A DNA stretch of 64,000 bases from Rhyacophila brunnea (lineage: Eukaryota; Arthropoda; Insecta; Trichoptera; Rhyacophilidae), in NCBI GenBank assembly GCA_022495005.1, contig JAGYXB010000446.1, positions 541,147-605,146 on the forward strand. Reading direction: 5' to 3'. The notes below the pieces were generated by a model. It was given only the letters and a program-made list of their open reading frames with translations, was not told the DNA's origin and did no database searches. Of this stretch, positions 1-11,994 are shown in pieces. Made by a program: the position numbers and the translations under genes. Position 1 is the first letter of the stretch; each line of letters opens with the position of its first letter.

Positions 1-352
1 TTCGGGCTGGACATTTAGCTCGAAGAAGGGACAATCGCTGGACAAATAATGTAGTTAGTCATCCAGTGTTACCCAAGAGGTACAAAACGTCCGTAAGATA
101 GACCTAGAAGCCACTGGATCTCGATGAAATGGTTAATTTCTGCGTGTATCTAAGTGTATTTTTGGAATTGTTAAATTCCGCTCGACAGTTAAATTATGTT
201 TTTTCACCTTCCTGAACAATTTGCGCAAATGTCGTTAGCTGGTTTGCAGATTAAGCAGTGATATGTGGCAGCAAAGAACTAGGGACCGAGAGAAGTGGAA
301 TCAGCTTGGAGAGGCCTTCAGCCAGCAGTGGATAGATAGAGTCTGATGATGA
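1..352 (+). mobile_element. 3' end fragment of an RTE-type LINE
   Basis: This is the C-terminal coding end and tail of a non-LTR retrotransposon related to the LINE at 11238-14317. The start encodes a degenerate form of the AGHIARRRDNRW motif. The end encodes a REKWNQLGEAFSQQWIDR-like stretch and then a TGATGATGATGA tail. About 100 bases near 150-250 do not match the other LINE and are probably an insertion. The fragment continues off the left edge, and no functional protein remains. Confidence 0.75.
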
Positions 353-738
353 TGATGAATAAAAACTTATCCAATTATTTTCTTTTCTTTTCAATTGCAT
401 TTCATCCTCCCTGGCATTTGCGCCACTGACTTATTATACCTGGCCGTTAATTCGTTATTAGATTTATGACAGCCATGACAGGCTGGAATAAAAATTAAAT
501 TAAAAATTTGAAAATGGAACTCGCCGCGGCCAACATCACAGCGAAGTTAGCAACGCAACACACGACACTGACATAGGGATATATATTTTTATAACCTATA
601 AATCTGGAGAACAAATAACGACAATAACTCGTTGATATTTTATTGTTAGATTGGTACCTATGTGTTATATCTTAAAACAGGCGGATGTTGTTTGACTTTG
701 TGAATTGAATTTTTGTATATAGGTTAGGTAGGTAGGTA
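353..738. other. Unassigned intergenic sequence
   Basis: AT-rich sequence with no coding signal or repeat structure that I could recognise. Confidence 0.5.
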
Positions 739-746
739 CATACTAC

Positions 747-1643
747 CAGTGACGTCCCTAGACAAAATGCCGCCCATAGGCAGCGCCAAAATGCCGCTCC
801 ATTTTTTATAAAGTATTTTTTATCATCCTTTCATGACTCCAATATCTAAGAAATGTGTTGTATATGTGTCGCTGAGTTTCAAAACCCGCTATAACACTTT
901 TTCATTATGTTGAGAAAATCAACAAAAGTTTTTGAACTAAAAAGGTTTGTGAATGTTTCAAAAGTGGGGATTTGATAGACATTGATTTTGTTTCATAAAT
1001 GACAGTTAATCGTAGCGGCTTTTGAAAGAGGCGATAAAATTTTCACGTAGAGATGTTAATAACGAATCCAACGATATATATATATATCTTAATTATTTCA
1101 AACAAGTGTTATAGCGGGTTTTGAAACTCAGCGACACATATAAACATTACTCACAAAATATAATACCACTAAATCTAATAAATGCCATCTATACTTCAAT
1201 AGACAGTATTGCGAGTCCGCGGTTTCAGATACATTTAAAAATACGCCTGACAACTTTCAAAACTCGTGAGTGACCGGCAAAAATATTTGGATAAATTAAT
1301 TAATAAGTATGTATGTACCTACTTATAATTCAAATACAATTTGCAAATCTGCACAATATATCATTGCAGGTCATCAAGGACGTCACGTCCAAGGACAACG
1401 GAAGTAAACTAGACATCTCGAACCCGACAAAAAAATACAATCCTGTTAAACCTTCTATGTCAATTAATACATTTTATTTCCAAGCAGTGGCTGATTTTTT
1501 TTAATGGAAAGATATTTCCGTTATTACTAAATGTTGGTACTTATTTCTATATATACCGAATGATTCTCCTCGATTTGCCGCCCTTCAAGTAACTGCCGCC
1601 CCCAAGCGACACGCAATCTGCCTACCCCCACGGGACGTCACTG
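747..1643 (+). mobile_element. hAT-like non-autonomous element, family A copy 1
   Basis: The element begins CAGTGACGTCCCTAG and ends GGGACGTCACTG. It is flanked by a perfect 8-bp duplication, CATACTAC (739-746 and 1644-1651), which is the hAT-superfamily signature. Inside are short GC-rich blocks reading AAATGCCGCCC near the left end and CTGCCGCCCCCAAGCG near the right end, shared with the other family A copies at 7893, 15931 and 16670. No transposase frame is visible. A second element (863-1140) is nested within it. Confidence 0.88.
863..1140. mobile_element. Palindromic TA-flanked MITE nested in the hAT-like element
   Basis: The ends read TATGTGTCGCTGAG and CTCAGCGACACATA, with inverted repeats of about 38 bp continuing into CAAAACCCGCTATAACACT. 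A TA lies on each side, as expected of a Tc1/mariner-type target. The family A copy at 7893-8585 lacks this segment at the matching place, which supports a later insertion. It is non-coding. Confidence 0.75.
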
Positions 1644-1651
1644 CATACTAC

Positions 1652-2701
1652 ATACCTACCTGCCTACTGTTTATATTTTTCCCCTTTTCAGTGACGTCCT
1701 TAGGCAAAGTACCGAATGCTGTTCTCTTTTATTTCTAGTTGCAAATTGTATGCAAATTTGTTACTAACTTCCTAGGTAGGTACTATTATACCTATTTCAT
1801 TATTTTATTTTCGGCTATCTTAAACAGACAAATACCTACACTAAAAATTTTAAATTTACTTAGATGCACACCATCTACTGAGAATTAGAGTATTTCCACA
1901 AAACCTACTGTCAAACAGTGGACATTTTATGTAAGTGGAGATCTGTGAAACTGACAGGTTTGGAGGCACCCTTATGTAAACATTTCATGTGCGATAAACT
2001 GCCATAACAATATTTTCATACACAGTCCCATCAGTCTCTCTCGGTTATTTGTTTTTCGCTGCCACGTAAATCTCACCGAACTTAGTCAGTGTGACGATCC
2101 CGCTGGTTTTAGGGTAGGTACCTGCTACTGCATGATTAGATATTTTGTCCAACAGTTATCCATTCGCCGAACATAATGTAGGTAAGTGAGATTATAAAAT
2201 TGAGAATAGTTGGTCATGGAAAGGTGCATAATGGGCATAACGTGAAAACACCACAATAAAAACAAATGAATAAAGTAACAGGTGTGATAAATGTCACCAA
2301 ATAATTATACCAGGTAATGTGTATCGAATTTCCCATACAGACAGTGGTGTACCTAGGTAGATGCCTAGCTCTAAAAAAATGTCCCGGTTGCTGCTTTTTA
2401 ATCCAAAGCATTCCTCCACTTTTTCAAAGGCACATTTTCCACACGACAATTGTTTAAGTATAAGTAAATACAATTTTGACATTAATATTGAAATAATCAC
2501 TTCGGAATTGTGCTGACTAATTGATTGTCTCACATTTTTACTCGCTAATTTATTGTGTATGAATAGGTAAGTAGGTACTAGATAGGTATCTACTTATTAC
2601 TTTCTTCAGTCTTCACCATGTTCGATTCTGAGAAGATCATATGGGCCTCCACAGAGTGGAGGTTGTATTAACAAATTTATTTTACGAGATATGGATGTCA
2701 G
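1652..2701. other. Mostly unassigned; short hAT-like end at 1689-1730
   Basis: At 1689 there is a short CAGTGACGTCCTTAGGCAAAG that matches the left terminus of the family A elements, a solo end or relic. The rest is AT-rich sequence in which I see no gene. Confidence 0.5.
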
Positions 2702-2845
2702 CCAATTGCTACACCTATTAGGTCCATACTCTGACTCCAAACACAAATTGAAAAACAATATGTGTTTTTGCGAGACCCAGGATTCGAACCCACGACATTA
2801 TAAGCCTACGCTTAAGCTGCTCGGCCATCGTGGGCATTAAGTTCT
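2702..2845 (-). mobile_element. tRNA-derived SINE, family S copy 1
   Basis: On the minus strand the sequence starts with a tRNA-like head containing TGGCCGAGCAGCTTAAGCG (box A) and GGGTTCGAATCCTGGGTC (box B). It then runs into a tail with GTTTTTCAATTTGTGTTTGGAGTC. The same head and tail recur near 28312, 36350, 43769 and 57852, so this is a dispersed RNA polymerase III-derived SINE and not a tRNA gene. Confidence 0.72.
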
Positions 2846-3390
2846 CAATTTTTGTCAAAGTTAAAAATGATAACGGCAAAATTTCTATATTGACGCCATT
2901 CAAAATGAATGTGTAGGTAATATCATTTAATATTATTGATGATAACCGTCTAGAAAAAAAGTCCAGGGTCGATAACCCACCGCTCTCCAAATCTACTACG
3001 GCACTGCATACAGGGAAATGAAAATTTCCATTTAAGACCAAAATTTCCTATAATTCATAAAGACGTGACTTTTTGTAACTTTGATTTTTAAAAAGTGCCT
3101 TCGTATTTAAATGTGACTGACATGAAAAGGAAAATTACCAGGGAACGCAAAAATAATGAGAAATGGCTTACCCTACGGGGCGTGGTAGCAGTTTTGAAAC
3201 AGGTCCGCTTTATTATTTTAGGGCACATTAGGCCATAAAACCAAGGGACACAAAGCGAGCCGACTGTGAACAAATATTGGTTGCGCGTTATACTATGTTT
3301 ACGTGACCAGTTTTTATTCATACCATGAGACAGACATAAGTTTATCCCATATTTTTCCATACCCGAGATCCGTAGCTTGATATACTACAC
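2846..3390. other. Unassigned intergenic sequence
   Basis: No gene or repeat recognised. Open frames here are short and have no family resemblance. Confidence 0.45.
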
Positions 3391-3550
3391 CCGATAGGGG
3401 CAGCTCTCGTAGTGCAGTGCGTAAGGCACTATTTTTCCTTCATCTATGACACTCAACTGGCCTTCCATCCGGGATCTCTGGGTTCGATCCCGTATGTACC
3501 TATGTGTTTTTCTCAAAGCCTGAGTGATTGTGATTGTTCAAAATTATTTG
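3391..3550 (+). mobile_element. tRNA-derived SINE of a second type
   Basis: The sequence has a box A-like GTAGTGCAGTGCGTAAGGC and a box B-like GGGTTCGATCCC at roughly tRNA spacing, followed by an unrelated tail. The anticodon arm is not intact. Its head differs from the family S SINEs in this window. Confidence 0.55.
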
Positions 3551-4429
3551 TACGTAAAAACAAGGACATAGTTATTAATAATTTAAAAAAATAAAAATAG
3601 GGATGGTCAGTTCCCATTAATTCTGTGTTCCCTGGGAATTACCAAGATCTGGAAACAATTAGTTATTGTACCGACAAAAATATCTTTTTTCCAGCAAAAT
3701 TTTAATTGACTTTCTATTGCCAGGATTACATGTAATAATCTCGTATTTCTGAAATTGAAAATCCCCAGTAGGTACCTACTATATGATTACTCAGAGGTAC
3801 CTACCCACCTACTACATTATTATCATTATCTCCCTACTCTACATTATTAATAAAATAAAATAATCACATCTGAATCTTTGGTGATTTAGGTAGATTGGTA
3901 ATGGGTTAAGTAATTTAAAATTTTAATAATAATTATTTTTTAATTAGCCTGCCACACAAGTGTAAGGGAGGTGTCAGTTTTGAGTAAGGCGGTTAGGTAA
4001 TGTAGGTAGGTACCTACTTATTATATGTAGGTACCTACTTCCGAAAATTTTCTTACCATCATCTTATAATAAATTAAATAATTACTTTATTTTTGTTTTG
4101 TTTTTTTATCTTACATGCCAACCTCTTGCATAACTTGTATGAATTATTATTTATTATATGGGCAGAGAATTTTTAAATAAATTGTCTTATGTAAAAAAGA
4201 AATGTAATAATTTATAATGGAGTTTATTTCAGATTAATTTGTCTTTTCCAAAACGTGTTCTTACAGGTTGTGCAAACGCATTGTAATTAGAGGTGTGACA
4301 GGGACATACATTTATTTTTATGTTCAATTAATTTTTAGGTACCTACATTCATGGCTGAATTTACGCTAGAAAGGGCCCTGGGGCCCCTGGGCCATATATA
4401 ATGATAGAAACAGGTAAAAGTTTGCGATG

Positions 4430-4920
4430 TGGTATACCATGAAATGGCAATGTGCTGGACATGTCACTCAGCGAGTGACAACCGGTAGATAAATGCCGTC
4501 ATACAGTGGTATCCAAGAGGCAGGGCTCGAAATGGACCGGAGCGCATCGTAGCGCCGTTCCAGTTCGTAAAATCAGTGAAATTATCGCTCCGTCTCGCGG
4601 AAAAAATAATTTGCCTGTCTAAGATCGGCCATATTATAATAAAAAATCTAACACACTTATTTTTATCAAATACACATAAAATTCGGTAGGTAATTGTGTT
4701 AATATCCGGCTCCGCTGCGCTTCATAAACTTTTCCATTTCGAGCACTGCCAAGGGGGCCTAAATGTACACGGGGGCGCCATAAAACCCACTGGGTGGACG
4801 GATTCATAAAGTCCGGTAGATGTACGTGGCAGCGAAGGACTATGGACCGATAAAAGTGGAGGGATCTAAGAGGGCCTTCATACAGCAGTGGATCGATCCC
4901 GGCTGGTGATGATGATGATG
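4430..4920 (+). mobile_element. RTE LINE 3' fragment, itself interrupted
   Basis: The sequence is homologous to the 3' end of the LINE at 11238-14317. It has CAATGTGCTGGACATGTCAC at the left, CGTGGCAGCGAAGGACTATG and AGCAGTGGATCGAT at the right, and ends in TGATGATGATGATGAA. It is split by a 220-bp element (4525-4744). Stops and small indels throughout make it a relic. Confidence 0.72.
4525..4744. mobile_element. MITE with CTCGAAATG ends, inserted in a LINE relic
   Basis: The ends are inverted: GCTCGAAATGGA at the left and TCCATTTCGAGC at the right. The interior contains ATTATCGCTCCGTCTCG and ATCTAACACACTTA. The same interior blocks occur at 24145-24290 and 34868-35314, so this is a repeat family. 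I could not settle a target-site duplication. Confidence 0.65.
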
Positions 4921-5423
4921 AATGACCACGATAGTGTGACAATATTATTATTATCGTATCTATTTTTTTCAAACAATAAAATTGGGTAGGGTAGTACCTA
5001 TTATTTTTGTGAGTATACCATTTTTTTTAAATAGTAAATTTGATATCAATAATAATATTTTACCCTGTGGAATAATATTTATTATGTGAATAATAAAATA
5101 ACATACTATGTAAAATGACGTGTAATGACATCTATTGAAGAATAGTTACACTTTAATGCAGTATTGTGACATCTCTAGTTGAGTAGAACAATGAGCACTA
5201 TTATAGAAAACTTCTATTCACTAGTGGTTTCAAAGTTAGATAAATTTATAAAAAGAATTGTGATAATTTTCCTAGATGTCGTTTGTTAAGTATTATATTT
5301 TTACAATAGATGTCACTGAATGCACTTCTATTCCACCTACAAAACAACGGTTTTTAGACAGAGATGATCGCCGGCACATTCTTTATCGCATTTTTTATGT
5401 TTCCCCAATCAGTACGAAGGCAG

Positions 5424-5772
5424 TATAAAGTAGAGAGCTCGTTCACCTGAGTTCGCTCGCAGGTGTAACAGTTATTTTATGTGTATTACCCAGATAAGCA
5501 GTGAGAGTGCCTCAATAGTTCGCCGATTATCGTGACATCAAAACAATAGAAAAAGTTTAATCGAAATTCAGTATTCATAGCAACTCGTTTATTTTCTCCC
5601 TAATGACCAGTGTTTTACTACAAAGTGAACGCATCTTTGATAACTTTCGTAGTGTACAAGATCAGTTTTGCGTGAAATCGCGTTGTTTTTGAATGATCGA
5701 GTGAACATTCAGCACAATGATACATTTCTAAATGTGTTCTCTATAACGTAGCCCATTATAATTGATTTCAAA
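5424..5772 (+). promoter_or_regulatory. Sans: Possible core promoter and 5' leader of Sans
   Basis: A TATAAAG lies at 5424-5430. About 18-30 bases downstream are TTCACCTG and GAGTTCGC, which could hold the transcription start. The remaining ~330 bases up to the ATG at 5773 would be the leader, which has no long open frame. The assignment rests only on position and a TATA-like box, so it is weak. Confidence 0.3.
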
Positions 5773-5795
5773 ATGAGTACCGATAGATTCCATAA
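5773..5795 (+). CDS. Sans: Sans (USH1G-like) exon 1, start codon
   Basis: This exon encodes the first residues, MSTDRFHK, with the last codon split by a GTAAGT donor at 5796. Vertebrate SANS starts with a similarly short stretch before its ankyrin repeats (MNDQYHRAARDG-like). The join to exon 2 gives [15 protein letters not shown], which matches that N-terminus and is why I chose this ATG. The exon is only 23 bases. The whole gene has nine coding exons (1542 coding bases, 513 residues). The following intron is about 13.2 kb and full of transposons. Confidence 0.85.
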
Positions 5796-6391
5796 GTAAG
5801 TATTCGACAAGTTTATATTATTGTGATTGTTCGTAATCTGTCAAAACTAGCAACCTCTTCAGTACACGTAGCTTTAGCTGCCTTTTTGGCAAAGGATACA
5901 CTTAATTTTTATTGTTAATCGATAATGGTAGGCATCTAGATTCTAGACAAAGTTTAAAACTAATTAAATGCTTGTTTAATGTACAATATTATATACCCAA
6001 TAGGAATCCGTATAAATTCCGGTTAGTTTTTGCCGACATAAATGATTAGTTACAATTAATAATAAACCTCAAAAAATGTAGAATTCGGAAAAAAAAACCC
6101 ATCTTGTTACTAAATATTATAATAATAATAAAACAGGGGTTGATGCACGTTCCTTCATAGAATTAGGAAGTCTTTTAAATAATACATAAGTACCTAGGTA
6201 CTTGGGTTGTAATGATTTAAAATTGTTTTTCTTATTAGAATCCAATTGCTTTTTTGACAATACAATCTAGATATAATATTGATCTGATTGTTTAGTAATA
6301 ACCTCTATTTTATTGATTAAAATAAAACAGAATAAGACTTCTTCCACATTAATTAATAATGATCAGGGCAGGTTTCTTCTGCATTAATATG
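5796..6391 (+). other. Sans intron 1, proximal part
   Basis: AT-rich intron sequence after the GTAAGT donor. No gene or repeat was recognised before the hAT-like element at 6400. Confidence 0.5.
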
Positions 6392-6399
6392 ACGTAGTA

Positions 6400-7239
6400 C
6401 AGTGGCGCACCCAGGATTTAATATTGGGGGGGCCCCAAGGAGGAGAATGTAAATTAGTCCTATAGGCTCTTTTTCTTCTTCACAGCCTAATTTCTCGTTT
6501 ATCGGTATTTTGTCTATTGCACTCGGTGTACCTACATCATGGTCCCACATCCTGAAGCAGGCCCTCAGGCTAGGATATTTGCCCCCCCCCTACCTACCGA
6601 TAAGATTAAAGGCAGTGTAAAACACTACATTAACGTTTTTCAAATTGTGTTTTAGTTCAAATTAATGGTACTTATACAGTGAATTATTGGCGATTTTTAA
6701 TACATCTACTTTAATAATGGAGCTGTCGAGTATTGACACGTCATAATAATCAAAAAATATATTGCACAATTATATAAGTAATTTAAAATGTTCATAGCCA
6801 TGAAGCGTCAATATTTCCGCAGGCGACTTTTTTACTATTAAAGCTAATTTATGATCTGTGTTTATCTCACTTATCTGGTCAACCCGACACGCCGGGCCCC
6901 CAGACTAGAGCAATGTAAGCCCTCCCCAGCCATGACCTACACCACTCTGGAATTCGGGTGGACACCGAGAATTTTTTGACAGTTCCATTAGGGTTTGGGT
7001 TTCTAAAAAACCTGACATCAGTGTTTCGAAATTTTTGTGTTAGAAATTAAAATCGAAGAAATTTTTCTAAAAAGGGTGCTGGAGAATTATTACAAATCAT
7101 TTTTTTGCCGTGTTTTTATTTTTCTAAGCCCAAAGGTATAGTTTATTGGCTTTCAATTTCAATGTTTAAAATCATTCTGATAATTTTCATTTTTGGGGGG
7201 TGCCAGGGCCCCTTGCCCTCCCTCCTGGGTGCGCCACTG
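6400..7239 (+). mobile_element. hAT-like non-autonomous element, family B intact copy
   Basis: The terminal inverted repeats are CAGTGGCGCACCCAGGA and TCCTGGGTGCGCCACTG. They are flanked by a perfect 8-bp duplication, ACGTAGTA (6392-6399 and 7240-7247). The interior has no transposase frame. It gives the empty-site reference for the copy at 10904-14795, which is the same element carrying a LINE. Confidence 0.9.
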
Positions 7240-7247
7240 ACGTAGTA

Positions 7248-7892
7248 CCTACCTAAGTACATTCTCAGCTGACTGCTTTATTAGGGTTAATACTACTATA
7301 TAAATTTCATTCATAATAATACTCGTATTATAAGGTAGAGTGTTGTAGACCAATGATTCTAATCAGAGTTCCACAAACTCATACTGAGGTCCTACGAGAA
7401 TTTACAAGTTATCAAAAAAACTACAAACCACTTCCCACCCATTCGCAGTTGAGTAAAAATATTATAATAATATGACGGCTTTCTCTATGCATCCACATGA
7501 TAATTAATATTTTTGAAATAGTCGGGATTGTCCTGGTTTATTGATGAATCCCGGAATCCCGGTCGGCTTGTTATTTTGTCCCGGTAGGTAACCTAGCTAG
7601 GTACGTATTTTCGAATCCACACGCAAGAGATCATTAATTTTATTTTACCCTTTAACTCCACGTCTCCACAATAAGTACCTATATTGTGTTTTTTTAACTG
7701 TAGGTATAATTGGTATAGATACCTTTAACCAAGATTAATAACTTTTAAGGATGTGGTCACGTCATTTTGTTATTGTTTGTCGGTCATCACTAGACGGTTT
7801 TATAAATACCTAGTATTTGTTTTGTATTTGACAAATTATTTAGTCAAAATCGAACGGTCGATCAGTAGGTATCTCATTTAAGTACTTAAACA
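7248..7892. other. Sans intron 1, unassigned
   Basis: Nothing recognisable beyond AT-rich intron sequence with scattered TAGGTACC-type simple motifs. Confidence 0.45.
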
Positions 7893-8585
7893 CAGTGACG
7901 TCCCTAGATAAAATGCCGCCCCTAGGCAGCGCCAAAATGCCGCCCCATTTTTTAATCATCCTTTCATGATTCCAATATCTTACTTTTAATCATAAATACA
8001 AATTTTAATAGTCTCAACTATATTTATAACATCTATGGTCTCAACACTCAACCATCAAAATAAAAAAACAACTTTCCTGGCCCTTTTTGTTGCACAGTCA
8101 GTAGCTATGTCATCCAAATCTATTTTAAATGCCATCTCTGCTTCAATAGACAATATTGCGAGTTCATAGTTTCAGATATATTTAATAATACACCTGATAA
8201 CTTCCAAAACTCACGAGTGACTGACAAAAATATTTGGATAAATTTTAAATTAGGTAAGTATGTAGGTACCTATAATTCAAATTTAATTCACAAATCTAGA
8301 CTTGTTATGTCTGGTCACCAAAGACGTGATGTCCAAGGTAAACGGAAGTAAACTAGACATCGTGAACCCAACAAAAAATACAGTCCTGTTAATCCTTGTA
8401 TGTTAATGTATACATTTTGTTTCCAATCAGTGAGCTGTTTTTTTAATGGGACGATATTTCCGTTATTACTAAGTTTAAGTAGCCATGTCTATGTATACCT
8501 AATGATTCTCCTCGATTTGCCGCCCTTCGAGTAACTGCCGCCCCCAAGCGACGCTCAATCTGCCTACCCCCACGGGACGTCACTG
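7893..8585 (+). mobile_element. hAT-like non-autonomous element, family A copy 2
   Basis: It begins CAGTGACGTCCCTAGATAAA and ends CCACGGGACGTCACTG. A perfect 8-bp duplication, CTTAAACA, lies at 7885-7892 and 8586-8593. It is collinear with copy 1 (747-1643) but lacks the nested 278-bp palindrome. It is non-coding. Confidence 0.9.
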
Positions 8586-8849
8586 CTTAAACACCATTCA
8601 TAATTGTGTCCAATTTCAATGTTATATTTTTTATTCAATAAATATTTCCTAACTGTTTAGTTTTGTCCCGGCTTAGAAAAAAAGGTATTTATGGTAAGCC
8701 TACGTAAAGTGAAAATATATTTTGTCATAATTATTATCTCGACATTTTTGGCCGAAAACTTTCAAAAAGTTGGAATTTTTAGTGTCAATAAATAAAATTG
8801 TGCACATAATTATGAATTCTTAACCAATCTTTTTTTTCTCCTCTTGTAA

Positions 8850-9240
8850 TAAGCCATCGTCATCTTAGCCACTCTTGTGTGTATCCACTCTTCTCGGTTT
8901 TTAGTCTTTCGTTGACACATACATCCGTTAAAGACCACTATCTCATTGAACCAGCGGGCTTGTGGTCACCTTTAGATATTTTAATGTCTCTCGGGCACCA
9001 CTGGTCGACGAGGTTTTCGCAGCGATGGTTTGTTCCTCAAGCGATTTAGCCTGCCCGTTCCGCTTCAATGTCCTTAAAATTCGTATTGTGCTCAACACTT
9101 TTGATTGCTCCCTTACTCATGTTATTTTTAGATCTCTGCGCGTCATGCCCAACATGCACCTCTCCATACCGAGCTGTGTTGCTTTTAATTCTTTTTTGAA
9201 TTTATGTTCCATGCACTTCTACAGAATTGGCCTTGAGAAT
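8850..9240 (-). pseudogene. LINE relic, C-terminal coding region
   Basis: On the minus strand the remains read MERCMLGMTRRDLKNN, then KDIEAERAG, then LVDQWCPRDIKISKG and REEWIHTRVAKM. This is the same layout as the C-terminal end of the RTE LINE at 11238-14317, but from a distinct, more decayed subfamily. Stops interrupt it and both ends are missing. Confidence 0.65.
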
Positions 9241-9459
9241 TGAAAATATGATTTTTTAACATGTGGTCCATAATATCTGGTCTACTAGTTAATATAAAAA
9301 GGTCGTGTCAAAGTTGTTTGTGTTAATAAATTTGCTCTGTGACTGATCCGACTCATATTTCACATTTATTTCATCAGGGCTGTCGAAGATAAATCATAAT
9401 ATATATTTATAATTTTAAATTTTTATTTATAATATATATTATTTAAGTTTTGTGCATCT

Positions 9460-9610
9460 AATGCCGGGTCCACACTGGCAACAAGTTAATTTGCTGGCAA
9501 CCTCGTTAGATTTTACGATAATTATTGTAAAATTTCTTAAGCAATTATGGTAAGTATCGTCAAATTTAATGAGGTTGCCAGCAACTTGTTGCCAGTGTGG
9601 AAATGGCTTA
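9460..9610. mobile_element. Short palindromic MITE
   Basis: The arms read CCACACTGGCAACAAGTT (left) and AACTTGTTGCCAGTGTGG (right), with further paired blocks (CTGGCAACCTCGTTA and AATGAGGTTGCCAG) inside. Together they form a near-complete inverted repeat of about 150 bp. The flanks contain TAAT/TTAAT, so a TAA or TTA target is possible. It is non-coding. Confidence 0.7.
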
Positions 9611-9612
9611 AT

Positions 9613-10903
9613 ATCCACTGTGGTTCACGTAGTGGCATGGACCTGGGGTTAGCTAATTCAGGAAGTCAACACCCATGATAGAATTTTTCCAGTTTTGGTT
9701 GCATTATATTCCAAAACTCTTCTGTAAAAATCGTTTCCGAGTTTATAAATGGAAATTTCTCGGTGTACATAGTAAACAAACCTACGAATAAAAAAAAGAC
9801 AAAAAGGAACATACTGATTCATCGCAGTAAAATCTGGTAATCAAATTCGCCATTTTGAAAAGCGACGATTTTGCGTAAACAAATATCACGTGGTCTGTAC
9901 GTGTGCGGCAAACCTCGAATGTGTTTGTAATTTTGTGCAAAGTGCGAATGTAATGTTTTCAAATAATTGATATGGATTAATTATACCATCGTATTATTTT
10001 CTCGAAATCATAAACATACTATAATAGTATTTGAGTATCAACCTATGTTCAATTTGAATTGGGTTATAATAATAATATACCCGTATATATATCAATAGTA
10101 TGTTTGCTACAAAATCCACCCAAGTTATCAGTACGTACTTGCACAGGTTTGATTTAAAACCATGATGAAATTAACATTTAAAAAATATGAATGCTTAATA
10201 TTATTTTGACAGCCCTGTTTTCTGATCGGCTTCATCTCGCAGGTGTTCATAAAATAATAATAATTCTCCGCGGCAGAAATTATCAGTAATAATAATAATA
10301 TTTCTTGAAATAAAATCTCTGATGATTAGTGATTTTTGCGAAAAGATCGATTTAAATTGACGTAGTTACGACGCCGAGGTCCTTTTTATACTGAATTATA
10401 TTTGAACGGCGGGCTCTTCAGCGGGCCCTTAATACGTCGGTATAATAAATTATATTAAGTATACCTTGGGTCTACCAAAGGATTTAATACTTAGGTATAA
10501 TAATTATTAGTATTACAATAGGTTGATACCTAATTCATTTTAAATAACTAAATAGGTACTATATGTTTCTGAACCGATTATGACGTCATCGGTGACTACT
10601 TTTTAAAAATAATTCTATCGTATTTTATACACCGAAAGGGAAACAGTTAATTTTGATAAGGAATGTAGATTTTGTGATTTTTTTTACGAGAAAATTACCC
10701 ACCTACGCAAGACAAGTAAGTAAGTAGATATATGCTAGCTTGTAACCGGTCCACATATCACAAGAATCTTGTTTTTAATTAGATTTTCATCAGCACAAGA
10801 ACGAAAGTGGATCATTTTCTCGTATATTATTACCTAGGTACTACTTCGGACACTTTATACGTAATTATAATAGGTGCATATAAGAAGTATTAATGTTGTA
10901 AGT
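9613..10903. other. Sans intron 1, unassigned 1.3 kb
   Basis: AT-rich intron with several ATAATAAT runs. I found no coding segment, structured repeat or RNA gene. Confidence 0.45.
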
Positions 10904-11251
10904 CAGTGGCGCACCCAGGATTTAATATTGGGGGGGGGCAAGGAGGAGAGTGTAAATTAGTCCTATAGGCTCTTTTTCTTCTTCACAGCCTAATTTCTCG
11001 TTTATCGGTCTTTTGTCTATTGCACTCAGTGTACCTACACCATGGTCCCCACATCAGGCTAGGATATTTGGGGGGCCCTCTATCTACCTCTAAGATTAAA
11101 GGCAGTGTGAAACAATACATTAACGTTTTTCAAATTGTGTTTTAGTTCAAATTAAGGGTTTTTAATACATCTACTTTAATAATGGAGCTGTCGAGTATTG
11201 ACACATAATAATCAAAAAATATATTGGTCAATTATATCATCATCATCATCA

Positions 11252-11896
11252 TCAGCCTGAATCTATCCACTGCTGGATGAAGGCCTCTTCAAGTTGCTTC
11301 CACTTCTCTCGGTCCTGTGCATTGCATTGCCACGTACTTCTGCAGAACTTTATCATTTCATCGATCCAGTGGCCTCTAGGTCTACCTTGTGGACGTTTTG
11401 TACTTCTTGGATACCACTGGATGACTAGATTTGTCCAACGATTGTCTCTTCTTCGAGCTATGTGTCCAGCCCATCTCCATTTAAGGCTTTTAATAAACTT
11501 TATTACATCGCAAACCTTTGTCTGCTTCTTTATCCACTCATTTCTCTTTTTGTCCTCTCGCGTTATGCCCAGCATGCACCTCTCCATACCACGTTGTGCT
11601 ACTCTAAGTTTCTGGATCTCTCTTTTACTTAGGGCCCATGTTTCACACGCATATGTCATCACGGGAAGCACACACTGGTTGAACACTTTGCGCTTTAGGC
11701 ACAGTGGAAGGTCACTTTTGAAGACATTATTCAGGCGGCCAAAAGCACTCCAGCCTAGCTTTACTCTGTGAACAATTTCATCAAATATACATCCATCTAT
11801 AGATACTTGTTGTCCCAGATAGATGTAGCTTTTCACCTGTTCGAGCTGAGTGCCATTGATGAGGATCTCTTTTTGGCCTGCAAAGCAGTTGAACAT
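11252..11896 (-). pseudogene. LINE reverse transcriptase, C-terminal third
   Basis: This open segment of 214 codons starts within the thumb/connection region (IYLGQQVSIDG). It runs through TYACETWALSKREIQKL and the conserved AGHIARRRDNRW, and ends EAFIQQWIDSG. That layout is typical of RTE/endonuclease-reverse transcriptase elements. It is separated from the catalytic core upstream by a frame break near 11900-12000. Open frames on the opposite strand here are shadows. Confidence 0.82.
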
Positions 11897-11994
11897 GACT
11901 TTCGTCTTTGTTACATTTATTTACAAACCTACTTTGTTGCTTACTTCAGCGAGTTCCTGCATTCTGCTTTGAAGGTCTTCTGAGTCTTACGAGA

